Both the position numbers and the translations under genes were made by a program. From Candidatus Obscuribacterales bacterium (GTDB lineage Bacteria > Cyanobacteriota > Vampirovibrionia > Obscuribacterales > Obscuribacteraceae): DNA of 64,000 nucleotides. Each line of letters starts with the position of its first letter. Within the stretch, counting starts at the first letter, position 1. The stretch spans positions 124,001-188,000 of the forward strand of contig JAIELX010000001.1 in the NCBI GenBank assembly GCA_019752635.1, read 5' to 3'. The notes below the pieces were generated by a model that was not told the origin of the DNA, did not search any database, and saw only the letters and a list, made by a program, of their open reading frames with translations. This document shows, one piece after another, positions 53,487-62,769 of the stretch.

Positions 53487-56400
53487 TTCAGCACCTCGAT
53501 TGCTTCCGCGTCGCAAGCGCTAGCCGTTCCGCTTAAGTCTCCGTAAAGCGCAACCTCTTCTTGAAGTACGTTGTCCGCAAGCGCTGAGATAATCGTTTTT
53601 TGGTTGTCTACGTGGATTCCGTCGCCCTTGCCCAAAGCAAGGTTTATCTTTGCCAGCATTTCAAGTTTGGCTATGTTTGCGGGGTTCTTGAGTTTTACAA
53701 TCAGAGGAACACTAGGCATTGCAGTTAAAGCCAATACCTGCGAGCCAGCGCCCGCTCCTAGATATCCAAGCCCCGGGTCTTCGCCAGCTTGCCCGCCGCT
53801 GCCGCCCGCCGCGCCACCGTTGCCGTCAGCCGCGTTAAACGTCCCTGTCACTGTCGGCGCGCTCGGTGCAATCGCTATATTTTTTCCTGCGCCGCCTGCG
53901 CCGCCGCCGCCCGCGAACCCTGCCCCGGCGCCACCGTTGCCGCCGTTGGCGTTTGCTGTGATGAGGTCCAAAACTACTGTTGCTTGGCTTGCAAATATGG
54001 TCGTTCCGCCGGCGCCGCCCGCGCCACCGCCTGCCGCCGTTGTTCCCGCCGTTCCGTTCGTGCCATTATTTGTAACCGCCGCGCCGGTCGAGTCTGTCAA
54101 ATTTCCGACCGCTGCGAATACAAGCAGACCGCCACCGTTGCCGCCGGTGGCGCCGCTTCCGCTCGTGTTGACAGATCCGGCGGCGCCGCCACTGCCAGGG
54201 TAAGCGCCCCTGTAGTCTGTTCCGCCTGCCGCGATATAACCGGCGCCTGAAGATTGCCCGCCTCTGCCTCCGCGCGTGCCGTTTCCGCCGCCACCGCCGC
54301 CGGCCGCATTTACTCCAAGATCTGCGCTGCAATGCCCGCCGCCAAGCCCTGCGCCTGCATTGCTTGAATAGGATATCGGAGAAGCGGCGCCCGCCGTGCC
54401 GCCTTTCCAGCCGCTACCGGCCGTGTAGGTGATGGCGTCGGAAATGTCTAGCGTTCCGGTAGCATGAAGCCAGCATGTATCCGTTGTGTCGATGGTCATT
54501 GCCGCGCCGATAGTGACGCTTGTATAGTTTTTTACGCCGTTTGATACGGTGGTTCCGGCTGTGGTACCGTCCGCGCCAGTGCCACCAAAAGAAGTTTCGC
54601 CGCCGGCGGACAAAGTCGCCCATTCAACGGCGGTCGTTCCGTTCATGCGTAAATACTGGTCATCAGTACCGGGCGCCAACCCAATCAGCTTTGAGCCGTC
54701 GCCATAATAGACCGTGCCGGCCGTGACGCTAAGCGAACCGTTGTTGGTGCCGCCGCTTGAGATACCTAATGCAGTCCCAAAGGTCTTTGCACCGTTGATT
54801 GTCTGCGTCCCTTCGGACATGACAAAGTTTGCATTTCCAAGGTCGGGGATAGTGTTAGTATCCCCGTTTGCGGTGATTGCATTTGTTGAAAGTACCGGCG
54901 TACTTCCAAAGGTTTTCACGCCGTTGATTGTCTGAGCGCCTTCGGACTGGACTAGGTTTGCGTTGCCCAAGTCCTGAATTGTTATTGTGTCCGCGTTTGC
55001 GGTGATGGCTGCGGTTGATAGTACCGGCGTATTTGAGAATGTTTTGACGCCCGCTATCGTCTGCGATCCACTGGTTACAACAACGGTTGAGTCAACGGCT
55101 ATAACACCGGTCGCGGCGGTTACGCTGATACCAGTACCGCCGCTTGGGATGACTTCGTTGCTTAGCGTTCCGTTTGCGGTGCCTACCCAATAAGTGGCAT
55201 CCGTTGGCGCTCCGCCGCCGCTGTTGGCTGCCCATTTGACGTTTGGGTTGCCCGTACTGTCATATGTAAGAATGTGCCCGTCGGTTCCGCCGGCAAGCTT
55301 TACCAGTGTCCCGGCATCGTTCACGGTCAAGATGTCGCCGGCTGTGTAACTGGTGATATTCGTACCGCCGCCGGCAACGCCAAGCACCGCCCATGATGGC
55401 GCGCTAGTTCCGCCGCTTACAAACGCATGCCCGGTCGTGCCCGCTGCAACAATCCTAAGCGTGTTGGCATCAGAGTAAACGCCGCCGCCTGCTGCGTGCG
55501 CGTCGCCCTGGTTCACCATTGCAAAGTCTGCGTCTGTCGCTACTTCACGAATGCGATACGCGCGAGCTGCCGCCGGGTTCTGCCATGTCAGCGTGTAGTT
55601 GCCGCTCGACTGAACCAACGTAACTTGAGATGTGAGCGTTCCGCTTGCGATAGTTTTGTTTGTCAGCGTGTCCGTTGTCGCTCTGCCAACAATCGTGTCG
55701 GTGCTGGTCGGCAACGTCAGCGTTCCGGCGCCGTTGGTGATTGTCGCGATAACGGGAACGCCGGTGAAAGTCATCACGCCGTTAATTGTCTGGTTGCCAC
55801 GGTTCAGCAAAAATTGTGTGCTGCTGGTGGTTCCAGGGTCCGGGATTAGTAACGTCCTGGCGCCTGCCCAATCTGCCCAAGTAAAAGCTGCGTTGTTGGT
55901 TGCGCCTGCAAGCGTGAAGCCGTTGCCGCTGTTGTAAGAAAGAATCGGTCCGGTGATTGTTTTGTTCGTCAGCGTTTGGCTGCCGGTCAAAGTCGCAACG
56001 GTCGAATCAATCGAGATCGTTGCAGTGCTTAAGCTAATGCCTGTGCCTGCGGTCAAAACTTGTTCGGCGCTCAGTCCACCGTTCGACGCGAGCACTACGT
56101 ATTGTGCATCTGCCGGCGCGCCTGTTGGAGCCGTGCCCCAATCCGGTATGCCGCTGGCAAGCGTCAGGTATTCGCCGTCGCTCCCCTTGGGTAAACGCGT
56201 CCAGTTCGTAGCGCCTCGATAAAGGATGTCGCCCTCTGCCGCCGCTGCACCTGCTGCGCCGTCAGCGAAAGTATTGATTGCGCCTTGCGCCGTCGTCGCT
56301 CCGCTTCCGCCCTTAGCAACTGGCACAGTCTTAAGCGTTAGTACGTAGGTGCCGCCTGCGCCGTTGTCCGTGACGTCAAAGTATGTATTGTCCGCCGTGA

Positions 56401-56572
56401 ATACTCGTTCACTGCTCAACGTGCCCGAGTTGCCCAGCGTTAAGTAAGACGCGTCAACATCGCCACCGCCGGCAGTGGGTGAATAGCCTGAACTCTGCCC
56501 GGCTGCAAGGGCTGCGAGTCCTTGCGAGACAAGCATTAATGCTAGCAGTAGAGAAACTAGACTCTTAGACAT
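53474..56572 (-). CDS. Giant Gly-rich fibre/adhesin-like protein of the prophage
   Basis: 1032 aa. Starts with a signal-like segment (KSLVSLLLALMLVSQGLAAL) ending in AxA. Residues ~60-640 carry fibre-type repeats (SQTLTNKTITGP, GSQTIAGVKTFSNTPVLS, then two 43-residue units ending INGVKTF and INGAKTF). Residues ~740-930 are extremely Gly-rich, as in tail fibre tips, and a ~90-residue C-terminal domain with Cys follows (ASACDAEAIEVLKCLN). A Sec-like N-terminus on a phage structural protein is odd. ATG overlaps the preceding stop (ATGTCTAA). Confidence 0.72.
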   Translation of the reverse strand: MSKSLVSLLLALMLVSQGLAALAAGQSSGYSPTAGGGDVDASYLTLGNSGTLSSERVFTADNTYFDVTDNGAGGTYVLTLKTVPVAKGGSGATTAQGAINTFADGAAGAAAAEGDILYRGATNWTRLPKGSDGEYLTLASGIPDWGTAPTGAPADAQYVVLASNGGLSAEQVLTAGTGISLSTATISIDSTVATLTGSQTLTNKTITGPILSYNSGNGFTLAGATNNAAFTWADWAGARTLLIPDPGTTSSTQFLLNRGNQTINGVMTFTGVPVIATITNGAGTLTLPTSTDTIVGRATTDTLTNKTIASGTLTSQVTLVQSSGNYTLTWQNPAAARAYRIREVATDADFAMVNQGDAHAAGGGVYSDANTLRIVAAGTTGHAFVSGGTSAPSWAVLGVAGGGTNITSYTAGDILTVNDAGTLVKLAGGTDGHILTYDSTGNPNVKWAANSGGGAPTDATYWVGTANGTLSNEVIPSGGTGISVTAATGVIAVDSTVVVTSGSQTIAGVKTFSNTPVLSTAAITANADTITIQDLGNANLVQSEGAQTINGVKTFGSTPVLSTNAITANGDTNTIPDLGNANFVMSEGTQTINGAKTFGTALGISSGGTNNGSLSVTAGTVYYGDGSKLIGLAPGTDDQYLRMNGTTAVEWATLSAGGETSFGGTGADGTTAGTTVSNGVKNYTSVTIGAAMTIDTTDTCWLHATGTLDISDAITYTAGSGWKGGTAGAASPISYSSNAGAGLGGGHCSADLGVNAAGGGGGGNGTRGGRGGQSSGAGYIAAGGTDYRGAYPGSGGAAGSVNTSGSGATGGNGGGLLVFAAVGNLTDSTGAAVTNNGTNGTAGTTAAGGGAGGAGGTTIFASQATVVLDLITANANGGNGGAGAGFAGGGGAGGAGKNIAIAPSAPTVTGTFNAADGNGGAAGGSGGQAGEDPGLGYLGAGAGSQVLALTAMPSVPLIVKLKNPANIAKLEMLAKINLALGKGDGIHVDNQKTIISALADNVLQEEVALYGDLSGTASACDAEAIEVLKCLN

Positions 56573-57029
56573 TTGACAGATCCGTGTTAGGGTTTGAGTC
56601 ATGCTCTGGCGCGTTTGTCAGCAAGTTGTTAGCCGGCGTTGTGCCTGCTTTGAGAAAAAACGGAGCGTCAACCGGTCCCTTAAAAGTGATTAGCGCTTTG
56701 CCGAGAACCGCCTTTGTATGCAAGCTCGCAGTCTCCGCGCCGAAGTACCAGCCCTTTTGTGTGGCGTCCAGTTTTTGAAGCAACGAAGAGTGAAAATAGA
56801 TTGTGACGTCCTGGTCTGCGCCGTCGTGGATGTAAGACACGATGCCGCTTTTGGGGACTCGCCCCATAGCAACATCAATGTTTCCCTCCGCCCCGGTCAA
56901 GCTCCAAGGAGCTGTTACGCCCAATGCTTTTGTTCCGGTGCTTCGGTCAATCGCAGTGCCGGCGCCGTTGAAAAATTTCTTGAGCTGCCGCGCCGGTGCC
57001 TTTGCAAGGTCTTGTGTAATCTCGGTCAC
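56565..57029 (-). CDS. Prophage structural-type protein of unknown function
   Basis: 154 aa, soluble, beta-rich in the middle (NIDVAMGRVPKSGIVSYIHD, VTIYFHSSLLQKL). Lies between two fibre genes, 12 bases after the collar-domain gene, and its stop overlaps the start of the giant fibre. A fibre chaperone or attachment protein is possible but not shown. Confidence 0.55.
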   Translation of the reverse strand: MTEITQDLAKAPARQLKKFFNGAGTAIDRSTGTKALGVTAPWSLTGAEGNIDVAMGRVPKSGIVSYIHDGADQDVTIYFHSSLLQKLDATQKGWYFGAETASLHTKAVLGKALITFKGPVDAPFFLKAGTTPANNLLTNAPEHDSNPNTDLSNV

Positions 57030-57041
57030 TTGTGGCGCTCC

Positions 57042-57857
57042 TTAAGTCTTGATGATGTAAGCCAACGCGTAGTAACGTGGCGTTATGGTTGTAGGTGACA
57101 CTTGGTTCAGTGCGGAGAACGCGCCGGGGGCTGAGGTGACGGCGATTGCTGTTCCGTGCGTGTGACTCGGTCCTAGTCCTGCGCCCGCGCTGTTGTCCCC
57201 GTAAGGTCCGCCAGGGCTCATGAGTCCCATTCCGCCCGTCGCTGCTGGCGAGGCGTTGCCCGCGCCAACAACAAATAAGCCTTGTAGGTTCGGTCTGCCG
57301 CCTGCGCCGTCGCACAGTGCCCAACCGCTCGGAATGTCCGCTATCGCTCCAGACCATAGGGCAATGATTCCTGTCGGAATTGTTGTTGCTGTTTCCCAAG
57401 CAATTCCGTTTGCGTTGCTGCTTCGAGCCGTGAGAACTTGCCCGTCCGTGCCAACCGGAACGCGAGTTAACGCCGCTGCGTATCCAAGTATGTCGCCCTT
57501 GGTCGTAAGCGCGGTCGTACTTGCAATCGATGCCCATTTCATGCCGGCGGTTTCTGCGTTGTCTAAGACAAGCGCTTTGCCGTTGTCGCTGGCTCCTGCG
57601 TTGCCCAAGGCAACGTGATTGGAGCCGTCAAACGTTAATAGTTCGCCTTTAGCATCAATCAGGTTTAGCGTTGCAGTTAAGTTGCTATTGATGTATGTGT
57701 AGATGCCACCAACCCAAGTGTTGAACTCAGCGGCGGTTACTGTGTCCCCGTCAACCTGCGTTATGTAGCCGCTTATGTTGCTTATCGCTGCGCCAACGGG
57801 CAAAGCCGAAGCGGTCAAAGCACAAGCCAAAAGCCAATTGCGTAACTGTCTTCTCAA
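57042..57857 (-). CDS. Tail-collar-domain fibre protein with signal-like N-terminus
   Basis: 271 aa. N-terminal RNWLLACALTASALPVGAA resembles a Sec signal. Residues ~165-271 contain the phage collar domain: ALWSGAIADIPSGWALCDG, then RPNLQGLFVVGAG, PSHTHG and the closing RYYALAYIIK. Collar domains occur near the tips of tail fibres and bind host surfaces. A four-base overlap joins it to the upstream 562-aa gene. Confidence 0.8.
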   Translation of the reverse strand: MRRQLRNWLLACALTASALPVGAAISNISGYITQVDGDTVTAAEFNTWVGGIYTYINSNLTATLNLIDAKGELLTFDGSNHVALGNAGASDNGKALVLDNAETAGMKWASIASTTALTTKGDILGYAAALTRVPVGTDGQVLTARSSNANGIAWETATTIPTGIIALWSGAIADIPSGWALCDGAGGRPNLQGLFVVGAGNASPAATGGMGLMSPGGPYGDNSAGAGLGPSHTHGTAIAVTSAPGAFSALNQVSPTTITPRYYALAYIIKT

Positions 57858-59542
57858 CGCTGAAAGCCTCCAATTGATAGTGTATAAATCAGCCCCGAGT
57901 AGTCCAAGCCATCGCCGCTGGTGCTGGTGAAACCAAGCTCAACTTCTGCAGCCCAACCTCTGCCCCTGGGTGTAAATTTGTGCTTCTTCAAATGCTCGCT
58001 AGGGAACGCGCTTGTACCCAATGTCCACGTCGGGAACGTGGTCCCGCCGACAACGCCGCCCGTGATTGTTTTGCTGTTTGGTTCCGCTGCCGTCCGCCTG
58101 GTGCTTCCGTCTTCCAGTGAGTTGAAGAACGTAACCGTTGCCGCAAATTTCTGATTGCCGCCGTCCGTCACGATGGCAAGCTCTTTGAACCTGAAGGACT
58201 GCAAAAGATTGCTAATGCTGATTAGCGCGCTCACATAGCGAAATAGAATCGAATCGCCGTTGTAAGTGTCGCCCGTGTAGTGCTTTTGAACGAACCCGGC
58301 ATAGCTGCCGCCGTACATGGTGCCGCGCAATTCAATCGCGCTGTTGATTGCGAATCCGTTCTTTGTGCTCCAAGCAGGCTGGATGACTCCAGGCGGTGCG
58401 CCCGTGTTGTAACTCATAACCAGGCAAGACTTGTTTTGTCCGGCGTCAACGGTGAGCAACGGGAACCAGAATTGAACCTCCTGCGTTTGCGGGTGGTGAA
58501 TTGCAAACGCTGCGGCGCAGTTGTCCAGGTCGATAAGTTTGATAATGTCTGACACGTCGGCGCTCAATGCGTCGCTCGGTCTAACTGCGTTTTGAGACAA
58601 GCTGCTGAAGCTGTAAACGCCCTTGTCCGACAAGTAAACCAGGTCGTCTAAAACCTGAACCCAAAGCCGGTTGTTGATAATGCCGTGCGCGTCGGTCAGG
58701 ATGTCGAGCCTGTAGGTACTGGCGTTGTCGCCGGTGATTACGCTTATTCCGTCGCGCTGGCCGATTACGAAAATCTGTTCGATGTTGGTATTGCTCGGGC
58801 GGAACGATTTAATTCCGGTGACTGGTCCGAGCTCCGCCGGCGCCGTGAATGCAACGGCGTCCGTAGCGAGAATCGGCGCCGCTTGCGTGAAAACTTCCGC
58901 GTCCGCCTGGTTCGAAATTAGAATATCGAATTGGGTATTGGCGTCAGGGAATCCAGCAAACGCCATGCGGTCGCCAAAGTTTTCGCAGAATTTGGGCTCG
59001 CTGTAAGTCTTGCTGTTGAACGTGCCCGGCCAGACTCCAGCATTAAACTCTAGCGCTGCTTCCGCGCTAACGCTTGTAACTTTGCGCGGTTCAATGCTTC
59101 CGTTGCAGTAGACAGTTATCGCCTGAGCTGTCGAAGTGCTTGGCGAGAATGCACGCATACAAGGGATAGCGCTTGTGCTCAACCCTGTAATAATGTTTGT
59201 CAGTGCGTGCGTTGAGAAGTCGTAAGATCCAAGCACGCTACCGGCTTGGATGAGCAGCTTTAGCGCTCCAGCCGAATCAATGAACCGCCCAAAGCCAAGT
59301 ATTGCCCCGCCGGCGTTCAGTGCTGAGCTGTTGTCGTGCGTAAAGCCGATGCCGCGCGAAGTCCAAACGCCGCGCTTTTTGTGCTGCTGTAAATTGTGTA
59401 AAACCTTCGCCTGGTCCGGCGCCCTGTCCAGGTCTGCAACGGCGCTAGCAAGTCCGCGCCGCGCGCTCAAAGTGCCTGGTCCAAGCGATTTGCCGTCTTT
59501 GTAGAGAGGGCTTTGATTTACTGGTGGGGTTCCGTCTTCCAT
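57854..59542 (-). CDS. Tail nozzle/stabilisation-like protein (P22 gp10-type, tentative)
   Basis: 562 aa, beta-rich. Repeats of the kind IFVIGQRDGISVITGDNAST and LWVQVLDDLVYLSDKGVYSF suggest a beta-propeller, as in gp10-like packaged-DNA stabilisation proteins of short-tailed phages; FWFPLLT lies in the middle. Position between the adaptor and the collar fibre supports a tail-tube role. Assignment is by layout and weak pattern similarity. Confidence 0.55.
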   Translation of the reverse strand: MEDGTPPVNQSPLYKDGKSLGPGTLSARRGLASAVADLDRAPDQAKVLHNLQQHKKRGVWTSRGIGFTHDNSSALNAGGAILGFGRFIDSAGALKLLIQAGSVLGSYDFSTHALTNIITGLSTSAIPCMRAFSPSTSTAQAITVYCNGSIEPRKVTSVSAEAALEFNAGVWPGTFNSKTYSEPKFCENFGDRMAFAGFPDANTQFDILISNQADAEVFTQAAPILATDAVAFTAPAELGPVTGIKSFRPSNTNIEQIFVIGQRDGISVITGDNASTYRLDILTDAHGIINNRLWVQVLDDLVYLSDKGVYSFSSLSQNAVRPSDALSADVSDIIKLIDLDNCAAAFAIHHPQTQEVQFWFPLLTVDAGQNKSCLVMSYNTGAPPGVIQPAWSTKNGFAINSAIELRGTMYGGSYAGFVQKHYTGDTYNGDSILFRYVSALISISNLLQSFRFKELAIVTDGGNQKFAATVTFFNSLEDGSTRRTAAEPNSKTITGGVVGGTTFPTWTLGTSAFPSEHLKKHKFTPRGRGWAAEVELGFTSTSGDGLDYSGLIYTLSIGGFQR

Positions 59543-59545
59543 GGC

Positions 59546-60322
59546 TTACCCCAATGGGCTAGAAACCCAACCGGTGTATCTGCCGATTGGCCAGCGTGAA
59601 TGTTTTCTGATTGGGCTCATGGTGCGCACGCCCCGGCGGTTGTCTACCGGTACGCCGTCCGCCAACATAACGCGGTCAATAGCGTCCTTTGCCATCTGAG
59701 CAATGAGCGCCTCTTTGCCTTCGCCAAGTCCGCTTTCTAGCAAGCTCCAGGCGTGCTCCCAAAGTGCAAACTCGTATTCCGGTGGCCACAAAACAACGCT
59801 TGCCGCTTCGGTCAACGGGTACGCGTTCAGCTTCGCTTGATACTGAATATCGTAAGTAGCGTCGGGAGTCGGAAAGATCCGAACCTTCCAAACTGGGCTC
59901 TCGTCGGTCCGTTCGAGCGGCAACAAGATCCAGTGCGTTGGTGCGCCTTCCTGAATAACGCTTGCGTCAGGATACGCCTTGCTAAACTTTTCGTAGTCCC
60001 AAGATTCAAGCTCGCGGTTTTGCGTGCCGCCGGCAGTCACGTTGATGAAGCTGCGGAACGCAATGGCGCTCGGGTTGATTCCGGTGTCTAGCGCATAAAC
60101 GCCGGTGCCGTCGCTCACAGGAAGTTGTAAGCGACGGCTGGCAAAATGCTTTACCGCTTTCAGGCTTAAGTGATAGTGAAGAAGGCGAACGTAGTACTTG
60201 GCTGCGCTTTGCTCTGATTCAAGTCCTGAATCCAAGTTAAACTCGGCATCGCTTGCGATGGTCCGAAGCCGCGCAAGTCTGAGTACTTCGTTTGTCGCGC
60301 CGCGCCAAGTGTTGTTTGCCAT
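59546..60322 (-). CDS. Head-tail adaptor-like protein
   Basis: 258 aa. The N-terminal helical part (NEVLRLARLRTIAS), the central beta segment and LWPPEYEFALWEHAWSLLES resemble head-to-tail adaptors/gatekeepers of short-tailed phages. It starts right at the stop of the upstream fibre-like gene and ends three bases before the nozzle-like gene. Likely sits under the portal. Confidence 0.55.
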   Translation of the reverse strand: MANNTWRGATNEVLRLARLRTIASDAEFNLDSGLESEQSAAKYYVRLLHYHLSLKAVKHFASRRLQLPVSDGTGVYALDTGINPSAIAFRSFINVTAGGTQNRELESWDYEKFSKAYPDASVIQEGAPTHWILLPLERTDESPVWKVRIFPTPDATYDIQYQAKLNAYPLTEAASVVLWPPEYEFALWEHAWSLLESGLGEGKEALIAQMAKDAIDRVMLADGVPVDNRRGVRTMSPIRKHSRWPIGRYTGWVSSPLG

Positions 60323-61096
60323 TTAGAAATCCGTGGGTTCAAACTCCACGCTCACATAAACTTGTTCAGCGTCGGTGTTTTGGGTACCGGCGTTATACTC
60401 ACAGGTGATTACTTGGTCGGCTGTCAGCGCGAGGTCTGCGCCGGTCGCCGTCAAGGTCGCTGATTGTCCGATGGTTGCGCTATTCAGGGTCACAGATGCA
60501 GCGTTCAGCATCGTGTTTCCGGAGAAGCTGTTTTTCTCAACGGCGATAACGTTGGTTCCGGTTGTCGGAACTACGGCGGCGCCGTAGCTGATACCGGTTA
60601 CGGTGCCAGCTCTGCGAAACGCTATGATGCCCCGGTAAACGGTTGCGTCTGCTGCGGCGCCAGTTTCAGGCGACAAGCGAACGGTTTGCGTTTGCCGTTT
60701 TGCTGAGCCAGTTTGAATCTGAGCCGCTGGCAGTCCGCCGGTAATAACCGGGGCTGTGCTGAAAGTTTTGGTACCGCCAATGGTTTGGGTCCCAGCGGTC
60801 TGAACAACGTTAGCGTCGCCCAAATCTTGGAACGTTACAGTATCACCGTTGACGCTGATACTCGCAGTGCTTAGGACCGGCTTTGCTGTGAAGGTCGCAA
60901 CGCCAGTGACGCCAAGCGTCCCGCCGACTGTCATGTTGCCGGTCTGAGTGGTGGCGCCAGTATGAGTACTGGTGCCGTCCACTGTCAGATTGCCGGTAAC
61001 TTTGAGGTTGTTCTTTAGCTTGCTCTGAGGCAAGGCGAACGCGGGCGTTGCGACTAGCAACGCGACAAGTAGCGCGTTCAATAGTCGTTTATGCAT
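60323..61096 (-). CDS. Fibre-like protein with signal-like N-terminus
   Basis: 257 aa. N-terminal RLLNALLVALLVATPAFALP resembles a Sec signal peptide. It is followed by a Thr-rich repeat (TGNLTVDGTSTHTGATTQTG) and by a 43-residue unit KPVLSTASISVNGD...QTIGGTKTF also present twice in the giant fibre. The C-terminal half is beta-rich. It lies directly after the capsid gene (TAATG overlap), an unusual place for a fibre. Confidence 0.6.
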   Translation of the reverse strand: MHKRLLNALLVALLVATPAFALPQSKLKNNLKVTGNLTVDGTSTHTGATTQTGNMTVGGTLGVTGVATFTAKPVLSTASISVNGDTVTFQDLGDANVVQTAGTQTIGGTKTFSTAPVITGGLPAAQIQTGSAKRQTQTVRLSPETGAAADATVYRGIIAFRRAGTVTGISYGAAVVPTTGTNVIAVEKNSFSGNTMLNAASVTLNSATIGQSATLTATGADLALTADQVITCEYNAGTQNTDAEQVYVSVEFEPTDF

Positions 61097-62037
61097 TAGG
61101 CGTTCCCCTTAGAGCCGAACATGAAGCGCCAATCTCGAATCAGGAAGCCGAACGCGTCGAGCCCTTGATAAAGGACACTAAGCGAGTTCTGGTCTGATAC
61201 CTGCCAAGTTTCGATTGCTTCGCGCTCGTAGAACTCCAAGCCGTGCAGCTCGGGGAGTTGCACATACCATTGGGTCGCTCTCCAGGTGGAAGGCGCTTGT
61301 CCGAACAGAAGCGGCAAGCAAACAACTTCGATTGAGTATTTTCCGTAAGCTCCGGAATAAACGTTAATCGCGTTGTTCATCGTTTCCGGTTCGTAGGTTG
61401 AGCCGGCGATTTGCAGCGCTTGGCGCAAGTTCTGCGGAACGCAGATTATGCGGATCTTGTTGATAGGCGTCGGGTAGACTTCGCCGTTTTCATCCAGCGT
61501 AGTCATCATGTCGGCCATACAAGTGTCGAACGCGTCCGTTGTTAGCGGTGCGTGGCTGGCTGCAATGTTCGAATCTGTCGCGCTGTTATTGGCGCTCAAG
61601 ACGTGCGCCGCGTTGAACAGCGAAACGCTGTCAGGCGATGTCACAGACGAGAAGCCATTTACGAGGATGTCGCAAGCGAGCTTGTATCTGTTGCGCGAGA
61701 ACGCTAAGCCAAGACCAAAGGCTTTTTCCTTTACTTCCGGGAACTTGTTATCTCGCATAAATTCGTGCGAGATTTTGATTTCCCCGGTGTAGGTCTTCGG
61801 TACAACGAAAGAGCTGAAGCCGTGCTTGACGGTCAAGCGGTTAAGCGCTCCGCCTTCTTCGGTTTCGCCCACAACTGCCGGCCATACAAACGAGGTTTTC
61901 TCAACTCGTCTGCTGTCGGTTTTCTTCTGGTGGAAAACAGGCTTCCAAGCGTCGCCCATCAAAAGCCCCAAGCCGGTGCTTTCGTCGAGATCCTCGCCCA
62001 TCTCCTTGATAAACTGGTCACGTAAAAGTTGCGACAT
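61096..62037 (-). CDS. Major capsid protein (HK97-fold, Mu gpT-like)
   Basis: 313 aa. VSLFNAAHVLSANNSATDSN, the following APLTTDAFDTCMADMMTTLDE and PINKIRIICVPQNLRQALQI give the pattern of Mu gpT-type major heads, in which a helix and beta strand make the capsid P domain. The size fits. It lies after a decoration-like and a scaffold-like gene, the normal head order. GAGCAGG precedes its ATG. Confidence 0.82.
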   Translation of the reverse strand: MSQLLRDQFIKEMGEDLDESTGLGLLMGDAWKPVFHQKKTDSRRVEKTSFVWPAVVGETEEGGALNRLTVKHGFSSFVVPKTYTGEIKISHEFMRDNKFPEVKEKAFGLGLAFSRNRYKLACDILVNGFSSVTSPDSVSLFNAAHVLSANNSATDSNIAASHAPLTTDAFDTCMADMMTTLDENGEVYPTPINKIRIICVPQNLRQALQIAGSTYEPETMNNAINVYSGAYGKYSIEVVCLPLLFGQAPSTWRATQWYVQLPELHGLEFYEREAIETWQVSDQNSLSVLYQGLDAFGFLIRDWRFMFGSKGNA

Positions 62038-62062
62038 TTAGATCGCCTGCTCCTTACAAAAA

Positions 62063-62755
62063 TTACTCTTGGTCTGGGTGGGATGTGTAGACAACGAGGC
62101 GCTTCAGATCGACGTCTTCGATCTTGTTGTGTCCGCCGGTCTTGTCTGCTACTGCGGTGCCAATGCCTTGTTGCGGATTGGTCGATGAGAATTTCACAGC
62201 CGTTGCGCCTTTGCAGAAAGGAACAGCCGAGACGGTATCGCCCGTGGTGAGCGCTCGGCTAAAAGCCGGTTCTACCGTGAACGTGGTCACGCCGCCGGTT
62301 TCCTGTGAGTCGGTGATTAGCCTTTGCTCGTCCAGGTCGTGGCTGTACATGGTGCCGTTGTCGTAGTCGTCATCTGTAGAGGCAACGGTTACAAGCACGG
62401 ACGTGGCGGTACTATTGGAGTTACACGACGCGTTTGCAATCGGCGGCGCGCTATTAACTTTGAGGTCTGACTTTGTGATTACCAAACCGCCGGCGACGGG
62501 GGTTAGAATGAACTTCTCTCCCGCTGTAGTCGTCAGCATTTCTGTAGCCGGTCGCGCTACGTTGCTTGGCGTTATCATCGCTTCAACGATGTGTGTTGCC
62601 TTTGAAGTGGCACTAACTTTGGTGGCAATCCCGGCGGTCACTGCGACCATGTCCCCTACTCTGTATTGAGTCGAGGCGGTACCTTTTACAACTTCCGTTG
62701 CACCCGCGCCGGCTGCCCGGTTCTTATGAACCTGGAACCCTGATCCATCTGCCAT
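62063..62755 (-). CDS. Capsid decoration-like protein
   Basis: 230 aa, beta-rich, low in charge. The STQYRVGDMVAVTAGIATKV segment resembles capsid cement/decoration proteins (DUF2190-like), and it sits just upstream of the capsid gene. Family identity is tentative. Confidence 0.5.
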   Translation of the reverse strand: MADGSGFQVHKNRAAGAGATEVVKGTASTQYRVGDMVAVTAGIATKVSATSKATHIVEAMITPSNVARPATEMLTTTAGEKFILTPVAGGLVITKSDLKVNSAPPIANASCNSNSTATSVLVTVASTDDDYDNGTMYSHDLDEQRLITDSQETGGVTTFTVEPAFSRALTTGDTVSAVPFCKGATAVKFSSTNPQQGIGTAVADKTGGHNKIEDVDLKRLVVYTSHPDQE

Positions 62756-62769
62756 TTAATTGGCGCTCC

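Noticed and set aside
53571..54250. Long Pro/Ala/Arg-rich frames opposite the giant fibre
   Set aside because: Direct complements of Gly/Ala-rich codons; no ribosome site.
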